Below are positions 7,446-15,819 of a stretch of 19,750 nt of DNA, piece by piece (within the stretch, counting starts at the first letter, position 1; every line of letters starts with the position of its first letter). Below the pieces are notes generated by a model. That model did not search any database. It was given only the letters and a program-made list of their open reading frames with translations, and was not told the origin of the DNA. The stretch lies in assembly GCA_910586605.1 (NCBI GenBank), contig CAJUJR010000052.1, positions 1 to 19,750 of the forward strand, read 5' to 3'. This stretch comes from an uncultured Lachnospiraceae bacterium. GTDB lineage: Bacteria > Bacillota > Clostridia > Lachnospirales > Lachnospiraceae. The position numbers and the translations under genes were made by a program.

Positions 7446-8102
7446 ATGGAACGTTATGTTAAGATGGAGGATATCTCCGACGGGAAGAGATACGGAAGCA
7501 ATGATATGGCAAAGCTTGGCTGTAATGAATGTGAAGGCTGCAGCGAATGCTGCCATAATGTGGGAGAGAGCATTATCTTAGACCCATGGGATGTGTATAT
7601 GTTAGAAACGTATTTATCCTGCGGTTTTGAAGGGCTGCTTGGAAAATATCTTGAATTAAAAGTTTTTCAGGGAGTGATTTTGCCATACCTTCTTTTGGAT
7701 GAGAAAGATGGATGCCATTTCCTGAATGAGGAAGAAAGATGCAGCATTCATGGATTCCGGCCGGGCTTTTGCCGGCTTTTTCCGCTTGGGCGCATTTATG
7801 AAAACGGCTCTTTTTCCTATTTCTTGCAGACACAGGAGTGTAAAAGGGAACGGCGGACAAAAGTGAAAATCAGCAAATGGCTTGGGATTCCCAACTTGGC
7901 TTCTTATGAAAAATATATTTGCCAGTGGCATTATTTAGTAAAGGATGTACAGGAACTTGCAAAGCAGATGGAGGGGAAAGAACTAAAAGAATGGAATCTG
8001 TACCTTTTACAGGCTTTTTTTGCAGTGCCATATGAAGAAGGGGATTTTTATATGCAGTTTGGAAAGCGTTATGAAGAGGCGAGGAAACGGCTGGACAGTT
8101 AG
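7446..8102 (+). CDS. YkgJ family cysteine cluster protein
   Basis: 218 residues. The N-terminal cluster CNECEGCSECC (Cys26, 29, 32, 35, 36) is followed by Cys90, Cys99 (CSIHGFRPGFCRLFPLG), Cys109 and Cys132, the spacing expected for the CxxCxxCC/YkgJ superfamily, which binds zinc or an Fe-S cluster. The RPGFCRLFPLG segment is diagnostic. Biochemical function is not established for most members; the FliB-like protein at 4740 belongs to the same broad superfamily. ATG 7446 is chosen because AAGGA lies about 7 bases upstream; a GTG at 7416 overlapping nfo is less likely. Confidence 0.85.
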   Translation: MERYVKMEDISDGKRYGSNDMAKLGCNECEGCSECCHNVGESIILDPWDVYMLETYLSCGFEGLLGKYLELKVFQGVILPYLLLDEKDGCHFLNEEERCSIHGFRPGFCRLFPLGRIYENGSFSYFLQTQECKRERRTKVKISKWLGIPNLASYEKYICQWHYLVKDVQELAKQMEGKELKEWNLYLLQAFFAVPYEEGDFYMQFGKRYEEARKRLDS

Positions 8103-8162
8103 AAATATTTCAAGGCTGTTTCTACAGTTCCTTAATATAAGAAAGCAGATGGGAGGAAGGAT

Positions 8163-9200
8163 ATGAGGATACCGAAGTTTTTAGGGGAGGGAGGCTGCCT
8201 GGGGTTTGTGGCTCCATCGTATGGCTGCAATATTGAGCCATATAAAAGCGGCTTCCAAAACGCGTTGGAAAAGTTCCATCAAATGGGGTTTCAGACGGAT
8301 ATTGGGGAAAACTGTTATGCAGGCGAGGGGATTGGGATTAGCAGTACGCCGGAAAAATGTGGAAAAGAGATTAACACGTATTTTACAGAGAAAAAGGTGG
8401 ATGCGCTGATTTCCTGCGGCGGTGGGGAATTGATGTGTGAAATCCTGGATGATGTGGATTTTGAAAAACTGGCAAATGCAGAGCCGAAGTGGTATATGGG
8501 GTATTCAGATAATACCAACCTGACATTCCTGCTTGCCACTCTTTGCGATACGGCGTCTATCTATGGGCCTTGTGCGCCTGCGTTTGGCATGGAGCCGTGG
8601 CATATGGCGATTTCGGATGCCTTTGGCCTATTGCAGGGAAAGAAGACAGAGTTTGCCAACTATCCCCTTTGGGAAAAAGAATCGAAAAAGGATGAGGAGC
8701 ATCCACTAGAGCCATATTTTGTAACAGAGCCGTTTTGCGTCAGGCGTTTTCCAGATAAGGATTCTGTAATGGCAGGGAGGATGCTTGGAGGCTGTCTTGA
8801 CTGCCTGGGACGTCTTGTTGGGACAAAATACGATAAAGTAAATGAATTTGCAAAGCGTTATGGCGAGGATGGAATCCTATGGTATATGGAAGCATGTGAC
8901 TTAAATGTAATGGATATACGGCGCGCCCTTTGGCAGCTTGACCATGCAGGGTGGTTTGAAAATGTAAAAGGGTTTCTTTTTGGCCGTCCTTTGTGCCATG
9001 GGGAGGAAATGTTTGGGCTTGACCAGTATCATGCGGTTACTGATTTGTTGGGGAAATATCAGGTGCCAGTTTTGATGGATTTGGATATTGGGCATATCCC
9101 GCCTATGATGCCAATGGTGAATGGGGTGTTTGCAACTGTGGAGACGAAAGGGAATAGGGTGGAAATACATTATGATTTTAGCACATCTGACAAAAGCTAA
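8163..9200 (+). CDS. S66 family peptidase (LD-carboxypeptidase/MccF-like)
   Basis: 345 residues, within the range of the S66 serine peptidases. These cleave LD-peptide bonds in peptidoglycan stem peptides (LdcA) or inactivate microcin C-type peptide-nucleotides (MccF). The Ser-Glu-His triad is visible: Ser115 in the nucleophile elbow MGYSDNT, Glu243 in WYMEACD and His311 in DIGHIPPMM. The N-terminal GFVAPSYGC and the SCGGGELMCEILDDVDF segment are family hallmarks. No signal peptide is seen, so it acts in the cytosol. GGAGGAAGG precedes ATG 8163. The 3' end overlaps the start of cas3 by 29 bases. Sequence does not separate an MccF-type from a cell-wall-recycling role. Confidence 0.9.
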   Translation: MRIPKFLGEGGCLGFVAPSYGCNIEPYKSGFQNALEKFHQMGFQTDIGENCYAGEGIGISSTPEKCGKEINTYFTEKKVDALISCGGGELMCEILDDVDFEKLANAEPKWYMGYSDNTNLTFLLATLCDTASIYGPCAPAFGMEPWHMAISDAFGLLQGKKTEFANYPLWEKESKKDEEHPLEPYFVTEPFCVRRFPDKDSVMAGRMLGGCLDCLGRLVGTKYDKVNEFAKRYGEDGILWYMEACDLNVMDIRRALWQLDHAGWFENVKGFLFGRPLCHGEEMFGLDQYHAVTDLLGKYQVPVLMDLDIGHIPPMMPMVNGVFATVETKGNRVEIHYDFSTSDKS

Positions 9201-11592
9201 TGGAATAAGGAAAGAGCAGAGTTTAAAGGAGCATTGTATAAATACTGCAAGATATGCTTCAGAAAGCCTGCGCCTTCCAGGATTTTATCATACCGCATAT
9301 TTGGCAGGACTGCTTCATGATATGGGAAAGGCAACAGAGAAATTTCATGTATATCTGGAAAAGGCATATCATGGTGAGGAGGTTCTGCGCGGTTCTGTAA
9401 ACCATACCTTTGCAGGCGTGGTTTATCTTTTAGAAAATTACCATATGGATATAAAAGAAAAGTATGACTGCCTGGCAAGTGAAGTCATTGCTTTTGCAAT
9501 TGGCGGGCATCATGGGCTGTTTGACTGTGCTGATTTGGAAGGGAAGAATGGTTTCCTTCACCGCTTGCAAAAAGATAAAAAGGAATTGGCCTACGAAGAG
9601 GCGGTAGAAAATTATTTTGAAAATGTTATTTCTGAAGAAGAAGCAGAAAAACAGTTTCATTTGGCTTCACAGGAGGTACAGCAGTTTTTCCGGAAGGCGA
9701 AAGCACTTTTTTCCAGCCAGGAAGAAGTAGGCTTTCAGGTTGGGCTGCTTTCCAGGCTGGTACTTTCTGCAATTATTTACGGCGACCGTAGGGATACTGC
9801 GGAGTTTATGGACCAGGTACAACTGTGTAAGCCGGTTTTTCATTGGAGAGTGCAGAGGGATTTTCTGGAGGGGAAAATTGCCTGTTTTGATTCTGCTGCA
9901 AAAATTAACCAAATCCGGAAGGAGATTTCGCAGCAGTGCTTGGAATCTGCAGGGCTGCCGGCAGGGATTTACCGCCTGAATGTGCCAACTGGGGCTGGGA
10001 AGACATTGTGTACCTTGCGGTATGCACTTGCCCATGCAGAAAAGTTCCAAAAGAAAAGAATTATTTTTATTATCCCATTGTTAAGTGTTTTAGACCAAAA
10101 TGCAAAGGTAATACGGGAATATATTAAAGATAGTAGCTGTGTACTGGAACACCATTCTAATGTGCTCCATGAAAAACAGCAGCAGGAGATATTAGATGAA
10201 TACGAGCTGTTGGCAGAACAATGGGATGCCCCCGTTATTATTTCTACTTTAGTGCAGTTGCTTAATATTTTGTTTATGCACCAGACATCCGCAGCCGGCC
10301 GTATGCAGGCATTGTGCGATAGCGTAATTATAATTGATGAAATACAGTCTTTGCCGAAAAAAACGGTGCTGTTGTTTAATATGGCAATAAATTTTTTAAG
10401 CCAATTTTGCAATGCAACAATTGTATTGTCGTCAGCGACACAGCCATGTTTTGAAACAGTGCAGTGGCCGGTGAAATATGCAGATAGGGCAGAGCTTGTG
10501 CAATTGAGTCAGGAGCAAAAAAATGTATTTAAACGAAGTGAAATTATAGATAAAATATCAGATTCAGGCATGGATTTACAGGAATTATCTGGTTTTTGCA
10601 TATCTTTAATGGAGATACATAATGCGCTTTTAGTTATATGCAATACAAAGCGGGAAGCAAGGGAATTATTTGCAGAAACTGAAGAAATTGCCAAAGCAAA
10701 GGGATGGAAAATATACCATCTTTCCACTTCCATGTGTAAAAAGCACAGAATGGATGTCCTTAGGGATTTACAGGAAGAGCTGTTATTGGTTCAGTCACAG
10801 GAAAATGGCGGCAGCCAGAAGTTAATTTGTGTTGCGACGCAATTGGTTGAGGCAGGGGTTGATTTTTCCTTTGACGGGGTTGTGCGGGTTATTGCCGGAA
10901 TTGACAATTTAGTGCAAGCAGCGGGGAGGTGCAACCGGAGCAATGAATATAAAAATTGGGGAAGAGTATATCTGGTAAACCTGAAAAATGAGAATTTGGG
11001 GATGCTGAAAGAGATAAAGGCAGCCCAAGATAGTACCCTCCAGACACTAAGTTATTGGAAAAAGCTAGAAGGGAGCGGTTTGTTTGACGATGAAATGATA
11101 AACAGGTTTTATCAGTATTTATTCCGTTCTTCAGAGATAAAAAAAGAAATGCGTTATCCCAAGAATAATGGGCATGATATTGTCTATTTGACAGATTTGC
11201 TTGCAAATAAAAATAAATATGTAGATATAAAGAAAGAAAAGCCGCCATTTATTATGCATCAGCCATTTAAAACAGTGGGAAAAATGTTTCAGGTATTTGA
11301 GCAAGACACAATAGATATTTTAGTCCCATACGAAGAAGGGAGTGAGGTTATAGAGAAGATACGGGGGATGAAGGGCAGTGAATATTGTTATTATTTGCTG
11401 CAGGAATTAAAAGATAAGTTAAAGCAGTATTCTGTCAGCATTTATCAAAGGCAGATGGAAGCATTATATGGGGAAGGGCTGTTGGAAAGCTGTTTGGATG
11501 GCAGGCTTTATATATTAAACAGTAAGGCTTATCATGAGAAATACGGAGTAGATGATAAAGTAAAACAGGCTGTGGAGGACTTTATTCTATAA
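9172..11592 (+). CDS. cas3: Cas3 nuclease-helicase, type I-C
   Basis: 806 residues with an N-terminal HD nuclease fused to a superfamily-2 helicase. The HD domain shows His21 (KEHC), His49-Asp50 (LLHDMGK), His78 (NHTF) and His113-His114 (GGHHGLFD). Helicase motifs are Walker A VPTGAGKT ending at 278, DEIQ at 389-392 in place of DEAH, SSATQP near 420, ATQLVEAGVDF and QAAGRCNR. All expected catalytic positions are present, so it should degrade target DNA after Cascade binding. ATG 9172 gives the usual MxxAHxxxxG start; a longer reading to 9121 adds an atypical basic extension. The start lies inside the S66 peptidase gene with only a weak GGTGG, implying translational coupling and no own promoter. 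Confidence 0.95.
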   Translation: MILAHLTKANGIRKEQSLKEHCINTARYASESLRLPGFYHTAYLAGLLHDMGKATEKFHVYLEKAYHGEEVLRGSVNHTFAGVVYLLENYHMDIKEKYDCLASEVIAFAIGGHHGLFDCADLEGKNGFLHRLQKDKKELAYEEAVENYFENVISEEEAEKQFHLASQEVQQFFRKAKALFSSQEEVGFQVGLLSRLVLSAIIYGDRRDTAEFMDQVQLCKPVFHWRVQRDFLEGKIACFDSAAKINQIRKEISQQCLESAGLPAGIYRLNVPTGAGKTLCTLRYALAHAEKFQKKRIIFIIPLLSVLDQNAKVIREYIKDSSCVLEHHSNVLHEKQQQEILDEYELLAEQWDAPVIISTLVQLLNILFMHQTSAAGRMQALCDSVIIIDEIQSLPKKTVLLFNMAINFLSQFCNATIVLSSATQPCFETVQWPVKYADRAELVQLSQEQKNVFKRSEIIDKISDSGMDLQELSGFCISLMEIHNALLVICNTKREARELFAETEEIAKAKGWKIYHLSTSMCKKHRMDVLRDLQEELLLVQSQENGGSQKLICVATQLVEAGVDFSFDGVVRVIAGIDNLVQAAGRCNRSNEYKNWGRVYLVNLKNENLGMLKEIKAAQDSTLQTLSYWKKLEGSGLFDDEMINRFYQYLFRSSEIKKEMRYPKNNGHDIVYLTDLLANKNKYVDIKKEKPPFIMHQPFKTVGKMFQVFEQDTIDILVPYEEGSEVIEKIRGMKGSEYCYYLLQELKDKLKQYSVSIYQRQMEALYGEGLLESCLDGRLYILNSKAYHEKYGVDDKVKQAVEDFIL

Positions 11593-11636
11593 TGGATGAA
11601 TTAACACAATTTATGGCCGATTTCTAAAAAAGAATG

Positions 11637-11675
11637 ACCGTGAATTGTATTAATAAATTGTCTATAATTCATGGT
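11637..11675 (+). promoter_or_regulatory. 10-bp inverted repeat with embedded TATAAT before cas5c
   Basis: ACCGTGAATT (11637-11646) pairs with AATTCATGGT (11666-11675) over 10 bp with one G-U pair, around a 19-base loop. An exact TATAAT (11663-11668) overlaps the right arm, and the cas5c ribosome binding site follows 3 bases later. No good -35 is present. This 96-base gap is the only sizeable break between interference genes, so it could be an internal promoter with an operator, or an RNA hairpin near the cas5c start. Confidence 0.45.
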
Positions 11676-11688
11676 AAAAGGAGGGCAT

Positions 11689-12423
11689 ATGCAGTACAAA
11701 AATACAGTGGATTTTGAAGTGACAGGCGATTATGCTTTGTTTTCAGATCCGATTACGCGTGTAGGGGGAGAAAAATTATCCTATCAAGTCCCTACCTATG
11801 AAGCACTAAAGGGGATTCTCCAAAGTATATACTGGAAACCTACGATTGTCTGGGTGATTGACCAGGTACGGGTGATGAATCCAATCCAGACAGAGACAAA
11901 AGGCATCCGGCCAATTAGATATTTTAAGGATGCAAATGATTTGTCCTATTACACTTATTTAAAAGATTGCCGTTACCAGGTAAGAGCACATTTTATCTGG
12001 AATGAAAACCGAGAAGAACTGAAAATGGATAGGAATGAAGGCAAACACTTTAGTATTGCAAAGCGTATGATAGAACGCGGTGGGAGAAGGGATATTTTCC
12101 TAGGGACGCGGGAATGCCAGGGTTATGTGGCGCCATGTGCTTTTGGGGAGGGGGAAGGGTTTTATGATGAAATAGAAGAATTAAACTTTGGTATGATGTA
12201 TCATGGTATTACCTATGCAGATGAGGCATATCCAGCCCAGGTGGAGGAAACGGAGGGGAATTTGTGCGTGAGGCTGTGGCAGGCCTCTATGGCCAGGGGA
12301 GTTGTCAGCTTTTGCCCTCCGTGGGAGTGTATACACAGGGTAGTCAGGAAAATGGAAGTAAAACCATTTGGCAGGGAGCACAATAATTTTACAGGATTAG
12401 AGGAGAGTGGGGTGGTACTATAA
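11689..12423 (+). CDS. cas5c: Cas5c (Cas5d), crRNA-processing Cascade subunit
   Basis: 244 residues. In type I-C this subunit replaces Cas6, cutting pre-crRNA below the repeat hairpin and then staying on the 5' handle in Cascade. The catalytic Tyr/Lys/His set described for Bacillus halodurans Cas5d (Tyr46, Lys116, His117) has counterparts in Tyr48 (SIYWKP), Lys119 and His120 (NEGKHFSIAKR). The conserved RDIFLGTRECQGYV segment follows. The absence of any cas6 in the locus agrees. ATG 11689 is preceded by AGGAGGG 3-4 bases upstream. Its stop abuts the cas8c start. Confidence 0.95.
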   Translation: MQYKNTVDFEVTGDYALFSDPITRVGGEKLSYQVPTYEALKGILQSIYWKPTIVWVIDQVRVMNPIQTETKGIRPIRYFKDANDLSYYTYLKDCRYQVRAHFIWNENREELKMDRNEGKHFSIAKRMIERGGRRDIFLGTRECQGYVAPCAFGEGEGFYDEIEELNFGMMYHGITYADEAYPAQVEETEGNLCVRLWQASMARGVVSFCPPWECIHRVVRKMEVKPFGREHNNFTGLEESGVVL

Positions 12424-14325
12424 ATGTCATGGCTGAATGAATTATATTTTACATATGAAAACCAATATGGCGTTGATAATGATTGTAAAACGCCTTTATC
12501 CCCAGTTGCCCATATGCTTGCCCATGCCCAGATAGAAATTACGCTGGATGAAATGGGGAGTTTTGCAGCGGCAAGGGTTTTGTCAAAGGAAGAAGATATT
12601 ACGGTAATTCCGGTTACGGAGTCTTCAGCAGGCAGGAGTTCTGGAATTGCCCCACATCCTTTATGTGATAATTTGCCGTATCTTGCAGGTGATTTTTCAC
12701 AATATTGTGCAACAGAGAAAGAACAGAAAAAAGCGGAAGAAAAGTTTGAAAGCTATATTAAGAATCTAAAGCAGTGGCTGCAGTCGGAGCATACCCATCC
12801 GAAAGTACAGGTAATATACCGTTACATTGAGAAGGAGAATGTAATATCAGATTTGGTAAAGGCGGGGATTGTGGAACTGGAACAGGGAGTTTTTGCAAAG
12901 AAGAAGGTAGGTGGGCAGCCGTATGAAAAAGCAATTGTGCGTTTCCGTATTTTGTCAGATGATATAGAAGATGTTCCAGCCTGTTGGGAGGATGAGTCAC
13001 TTTTTGCGTCCTATGCAAAATATTATATGTCACAGTTAAGTGATAAAAAGGATATCTGTTATCTTACCGGGGAGGAACAGGTGATTTCGGATAACCATCC
13101 AAAGGGGGTAGTAGCTGCGACATATGGCGCAAAATTGATTTCTGCGAATGATGACCAGGGATATACATACCGCGGCAGGTTTCAGAATGCATCACAGCCA
13201 TATGCATTAGGCTATGAAGCTTCACAAAAAATCCACAGCGCGCTGACCTGGTTGGTAAAGAACCAGGGGGAGAGCAGCGGAACTCAGGCAAAGAGAACAT
13301 TTGTCTGCTGGAATCCTCAGGGGAAGAAAACACCAGATATTTTTGACCCATTTGGATTGTATGAAGAAGATGAGAAAATAACTGTGCCAGATATTGGGGC
13401 TTATAGAAACAGATTATGGAAGTCTTTGCAAGGATATGCTAATCAATTTGAAGAAGAGGATGAAATTATTATGATTGGTTTGGAGGCCGCTACGACAGGC
13501 CGGCTTTCTATTACATATTATAATGAATATATGTCCAGGGATTTTTATGAACGCCTGCTTAACTGGGGGGAAACTTGTAATTGGTGGTTTATGAAGTTTG
13601 ATACGCAAAAGAAGGCATATTTTAAAATCCAGACGCCAATCTTTCAGAGAATTGTAGAATGCGCTTATGGAAACCAAAAGGGAAAATTTATAGAGGCTGA
13701 TGACAGGGTGGTAAAAGAACAGGTACAACGGCTGATGAAATGCGTATATGACAGGCAGCCGTTGCCTTTTGACATTGTACAGGCACTTGTAAACAAGGCA
13801 TCCGCACCTCTGTCATACACTCCTGTAAACCGGGAACTTGTCTTGTCAACAGCTTGTGCTATGGTGGTAAAATATTACTATGATAAAAAACTTATTGAGA
13901 AAGGGGAGTCAAATTTAATGAAGCTGGACTTAGAAAACAGAGACCGCAGTTACCTTTTCGGAAGGCTTTTGGCGGTATATGAAAGGGCAGAGAGAGTAAC
14001 GTATGATACGGGGGAAAGCAGGGAAACAAATGCAATTCGCTTGCAGTCAGCTTTTGTAAACCATCCGATGCAGACATGGAAGGTGCTGGAAGATGCTGTG
14101 GGCCCATATTTTCAGAAATTGCGGCCTGCTTCCCGCGAATTCTACAAAAAATTAATCAGTGAAATAACAACGCTTTTTAGTGAGGAAGACCAGGAAGTAA
14201 TGAACCAGGGGTTAAAGGAAAATTATCTTTTGGGGTATTATTTACAGCGTGCAGAATTTAAAAAGAAAGAACAGTCAGCAAAAGAACAGAAGGAGGAAAA
14301 TAAAGATGGGGAAGTTACAGAATAA
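12424..14325 (+). CDS. cas8c: Cas8c (Csd1), large Cascade subunit of type I-C
   Basis: 633 residues, typical for Csd1/Cas8c. It recognises the PAM and recruits Cas3. The N-terminal VDNDCKTPLSPVAHMLAHAQIEI and the ICYLTGEEQVISDNHPKG region are recognisable for the family, as is the C-terminal helical segment. The C-terminal tail is Lys/Glu-rich (about the last 25 residues). It starts immediately after the cas5c stop and ends 20 bases inside cas7c. The last 135 codons also read as a separate internal Cas11c. No frameshift or stop interrupts it. Confidence 0.94.
   Translation: MSWLNELYFTYENQYGVDNDCKTPLSPVAHMLAHAQIEITLDEMGSFAAARVLSKEEDITVIPVTESSAGRSSGIAPHPLCDNLPYLAGDFSQYCATEKEQKKAEEKFESYIKNLKQWLQSEHTHPKVQVIYRYIEKENVISDLVKAGIVELEQGVFAKKKVGGQPYEKAIVRFRILSDDIEDVPACWEDESLFASYAKYYMSQLSDKKDICYLTGEEQVISDNHPKGVVAATYGAKLISANDDQGYTYRGRFQNASQPYALGYEASQKIHSALTWLVKNQGESSGTQAKRTFVCWNPQGKKTPDIFDPFGLYEEDEKITVPDIGAYRNRLWKSLQGYANQFEEEDEIIMIGLEAATTGRLSITYYNEYMSRDFYERLLNWGETCNWWFMKFDTQKKAYFKIQTPIFQRIVECAYGNQKGKFIEADDRVVKEQVQRLMKCVYDRQPLPFDIVQALVNKASAPLSYTPVNRELVLSTACAMVVKYYYDKKLIEKGESNLMKLDLENRDRSYLFGRLLAVYERAERVTYDTGESRETNAIRLQSAFVNHPMQTWKVLEDAVGPYFQKLRPASREFYKKLISEITTLFSEEDQEVMNQGLKENYLLGYYLQRAEFKKKEQSAKEQKEENKDGEVTE
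13918..14325 (+). CDS. cas11c: Cas11c small subunit from internal start in cas8c
   Basis: An in-frame ATG at 13918 (codon 499 of cas8c) is preceded by GGGGAG (13903-13908) with a 9-base spacing, a good ribosome binding site inside a coding region. It would give a 135-residue protein beginning MKLDLENRDRSYLFGRLLAVYERAE. Independent translation of a Cas11 small subunit from the 3' end of cas8 is established for type I-C systems, and the start context, size and NRDxxYLxGRL beginning agree with it. Cas11c would line the belly of Cascade and stabilise the R-loop. Confidence 0.8.
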   Translation: MKLDLENRDRSYLFGRLLAVYERAERVTYDTGESRETNAIRLQSAFVNHPMQTWKVLEDAVGPYFQKLRPASREFYKKLISEITTLFSEEDQEVMNQGLKENYLLGYYLQRAEFKKKEQSAKEQKEENKDGEVTE

Positions 14326-15160
14326 GATTGATTTTGAGGTATTGGTAAAGGTGGTAAATGCAAATCCTAATGGGGATCCATTAAATGGAAACCGTCCAAG
14401 GACTACCTATTCGGGAAATGGGGAAATTTCGGATGTATGTATTAAACGTAAAATCCGTAACCGTTTGCAGGATCTAGGGGAAGATATTTTTGTCCAGTCA
14501 TCTGAGCGAAAAAATGATGAGTTTAATTCCTTAAGCGAGAGGGCATCTGGCAATATTAAAGAATATACTTCAGAAGAAGATTATGCAAAAAGAGCATGTG
14601 AAAAGTGGATAGATGTACGGGCGTTTGGGCAGGTTTTTGCATTTAAAGCTGATAAAAAGAAAGACGCCAAGGGCGTTTCTGTTGGTGTGCGGGGGCCAGT
14701 ATCAATTCACCAAGCAGTAAGCTGCTCCCCAGTGGATATTCACAGCATGCAGATTACAAAGAGTGTAAATGGCGATCCTGCTGATGGGAGAAGTTCTGAT
14801 ACGATGGGGACAAAACATATGGTTGAGTTTGGTTTGTATAAAATTAAAGGTTCTATTAATGTTCAGTTGGCTGAGAAAACTGGGTTTTCAGAAGAGGATG
14901 CAGAAAAGCTGAAAGAAGCCCTGCGGACTTTATTCATTAACGATGCATCATCTGCAAGACCGGATGGGAGCATGGAAGTGGTGGTTTTATACTGGTGGAA
15001 ACATAATAATAAAATTGGGCAGTATTCTGCTGCAAAGGTGCATGATTCTTTGAAAATCTCATTAAAAGATGGTGTGCAGGTTCCGGCATCTGTTGATGAT
15101 TATAATGTTACATTAGAGAATCTGGATAATTTGGAACCAGAGGTTATTAAGGGGATATAG
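14306..15160 (+). CDS. cas7c: Cas7c (Csd2), Cascade backbone subunit
   Basis: 284 residues forming the repeated backbone that coats the crRNA spacer. The N-terminal FEVLVKVVNANPNGDPLNGNRPR segment is diagnostic of Csd2, with an RRM-like fold, and SVGVRGPVSIHQAVS is also conserved. ATG 14306 is preferred since AGAAGGAGG lies 8 bases before it. The start overlaps the end of cas8c by 20 bases, so translation is coupled and the highest-copy subunit has the strongest Shine-Dalgarno of the operon. Confidence 0.95.
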   Translation: MGKLQNKIDFEVLVKVVNANPNGDPLNGNRPRTTYSGNGEISDVCIKRKIRNRLQDLGEDIFVQSSERKNDEFNSLSERASGNIKEYTSEEDYAKRACEKWIDVRAFGQVFAFKADKKKDAKGVSVGVRGPVSIHQAVSCSPVDIHSMQITKSVNGDPADGRSSDTMGTKHMVEFGLYKIKGSINVQLAEKTGFSEEDAEKLKEALRTLFINDASSARPDGSMEVVVLYWWKHNNKIGQYSAAKVHDSLKISLKDGVQVPASVDDYNVTLENLDNLEPEVIKGI

Positions 15161-15161
15161 G

Positions 15162-15818
15162 ATGTATGAGGAAGAAGATTATCTGATGCTTTCAGGGTTA
15201 CAACATTTTGTGTTTTGCCGCCGCCAGTGGGCGTTAATCCATGTTGAGCAACAGTGGGCAGAGAATGAGAGGACAGTTGATGGGCATTTGTTTCATGCTA
15301 CTGCCCATAATTCTGAAAAAACTGAAAAAAGAGGTGATTTAATTATTACCAGAGGATTGCGGATAAAATCGGCAACTCTTGGCGTTTCTGGGATTTGTGA
15401 TGTTGTTGAATTCCATAAATCACCAGATGGGATATCCCTGCATTCTTTTGAGGGGCTCTGGCAGCCTTATCCTGTAGAGTATAAAAAGGGAAAACCCAAG
15501 TCACATGATGCAGATAAATTGCAATTATGTGGACAGGCCATGTGCCTTGAAGAAATGCTGTTGTGTAACATACCATCTGGAAGCTTGTTTTATGGTGAAA
15601 ACCGTCGGAGGACATCTGTAGAATTTACAGAGGGGCTTCGGGCACAGGTAATGGCAATGCTGGATGAGATGCATGATTTGTGGAAGAAGGGATATACTCC
15701 CAGGGTAAAGGCAAAAAAGGGATGCAGCGCCTGTTCGTTAAAGGATATCTGTATTCCTGGACTTGGTAAGGTAGAATCGGTTGAGTCATATATAAGCAGC
15801 AGGATATCGGGGGAGTAA
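15162..15818 (+). CDS. cas4: Cas4 exonuclease, type I-C
   Basis: 218 residues. A RecB-family nuclease with a 4Fe-4S cluster that trims and orients prespacers at the PAM side before integration. The four cluster cysteines are Cys19 (FVFCRRQW) and Cys188, Cys191, Cys197 (GCSACSLKDIC). Nuclease residues are visible as His45, Asp80 (GICDVVEF), Glu106 and Lys108 (VEYKKGK) and Gln121. The gene begins 1 base after the cas7c stop and ends 1 base before cas1. It appears intact although its partner cas1 is broken. Confidence 0.95.
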   Translation: MYEEEDYLMLSGLQHFVFCRRQWALIHVEQQWAENERTVDGHLFHATAHNSEKTEKRGDLIITRGLRIKSATLGVSGICDVVEFHKSPDGISLHSFEGLWQPYPVEYKKGKPKSHDADKLQLCGQAMCLEEMLLCNIPSGSLFYGENRRRTSVEFTEGLRAQVMAMLDEMHDLWKKGYTPRVKAKKGCSACSLKDICIPGLGKVESVESYISSRISGE

Positions 15819-15819
15819 T

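Noticed and set aside
9172..15818. Possibility of another CRISPR subtype or a missing cas6
   Set aside because: Gene order, Cas8c/Csd1, Cas7c/Csd2 and repeat type all match I-C, where Cas5c does the processing.
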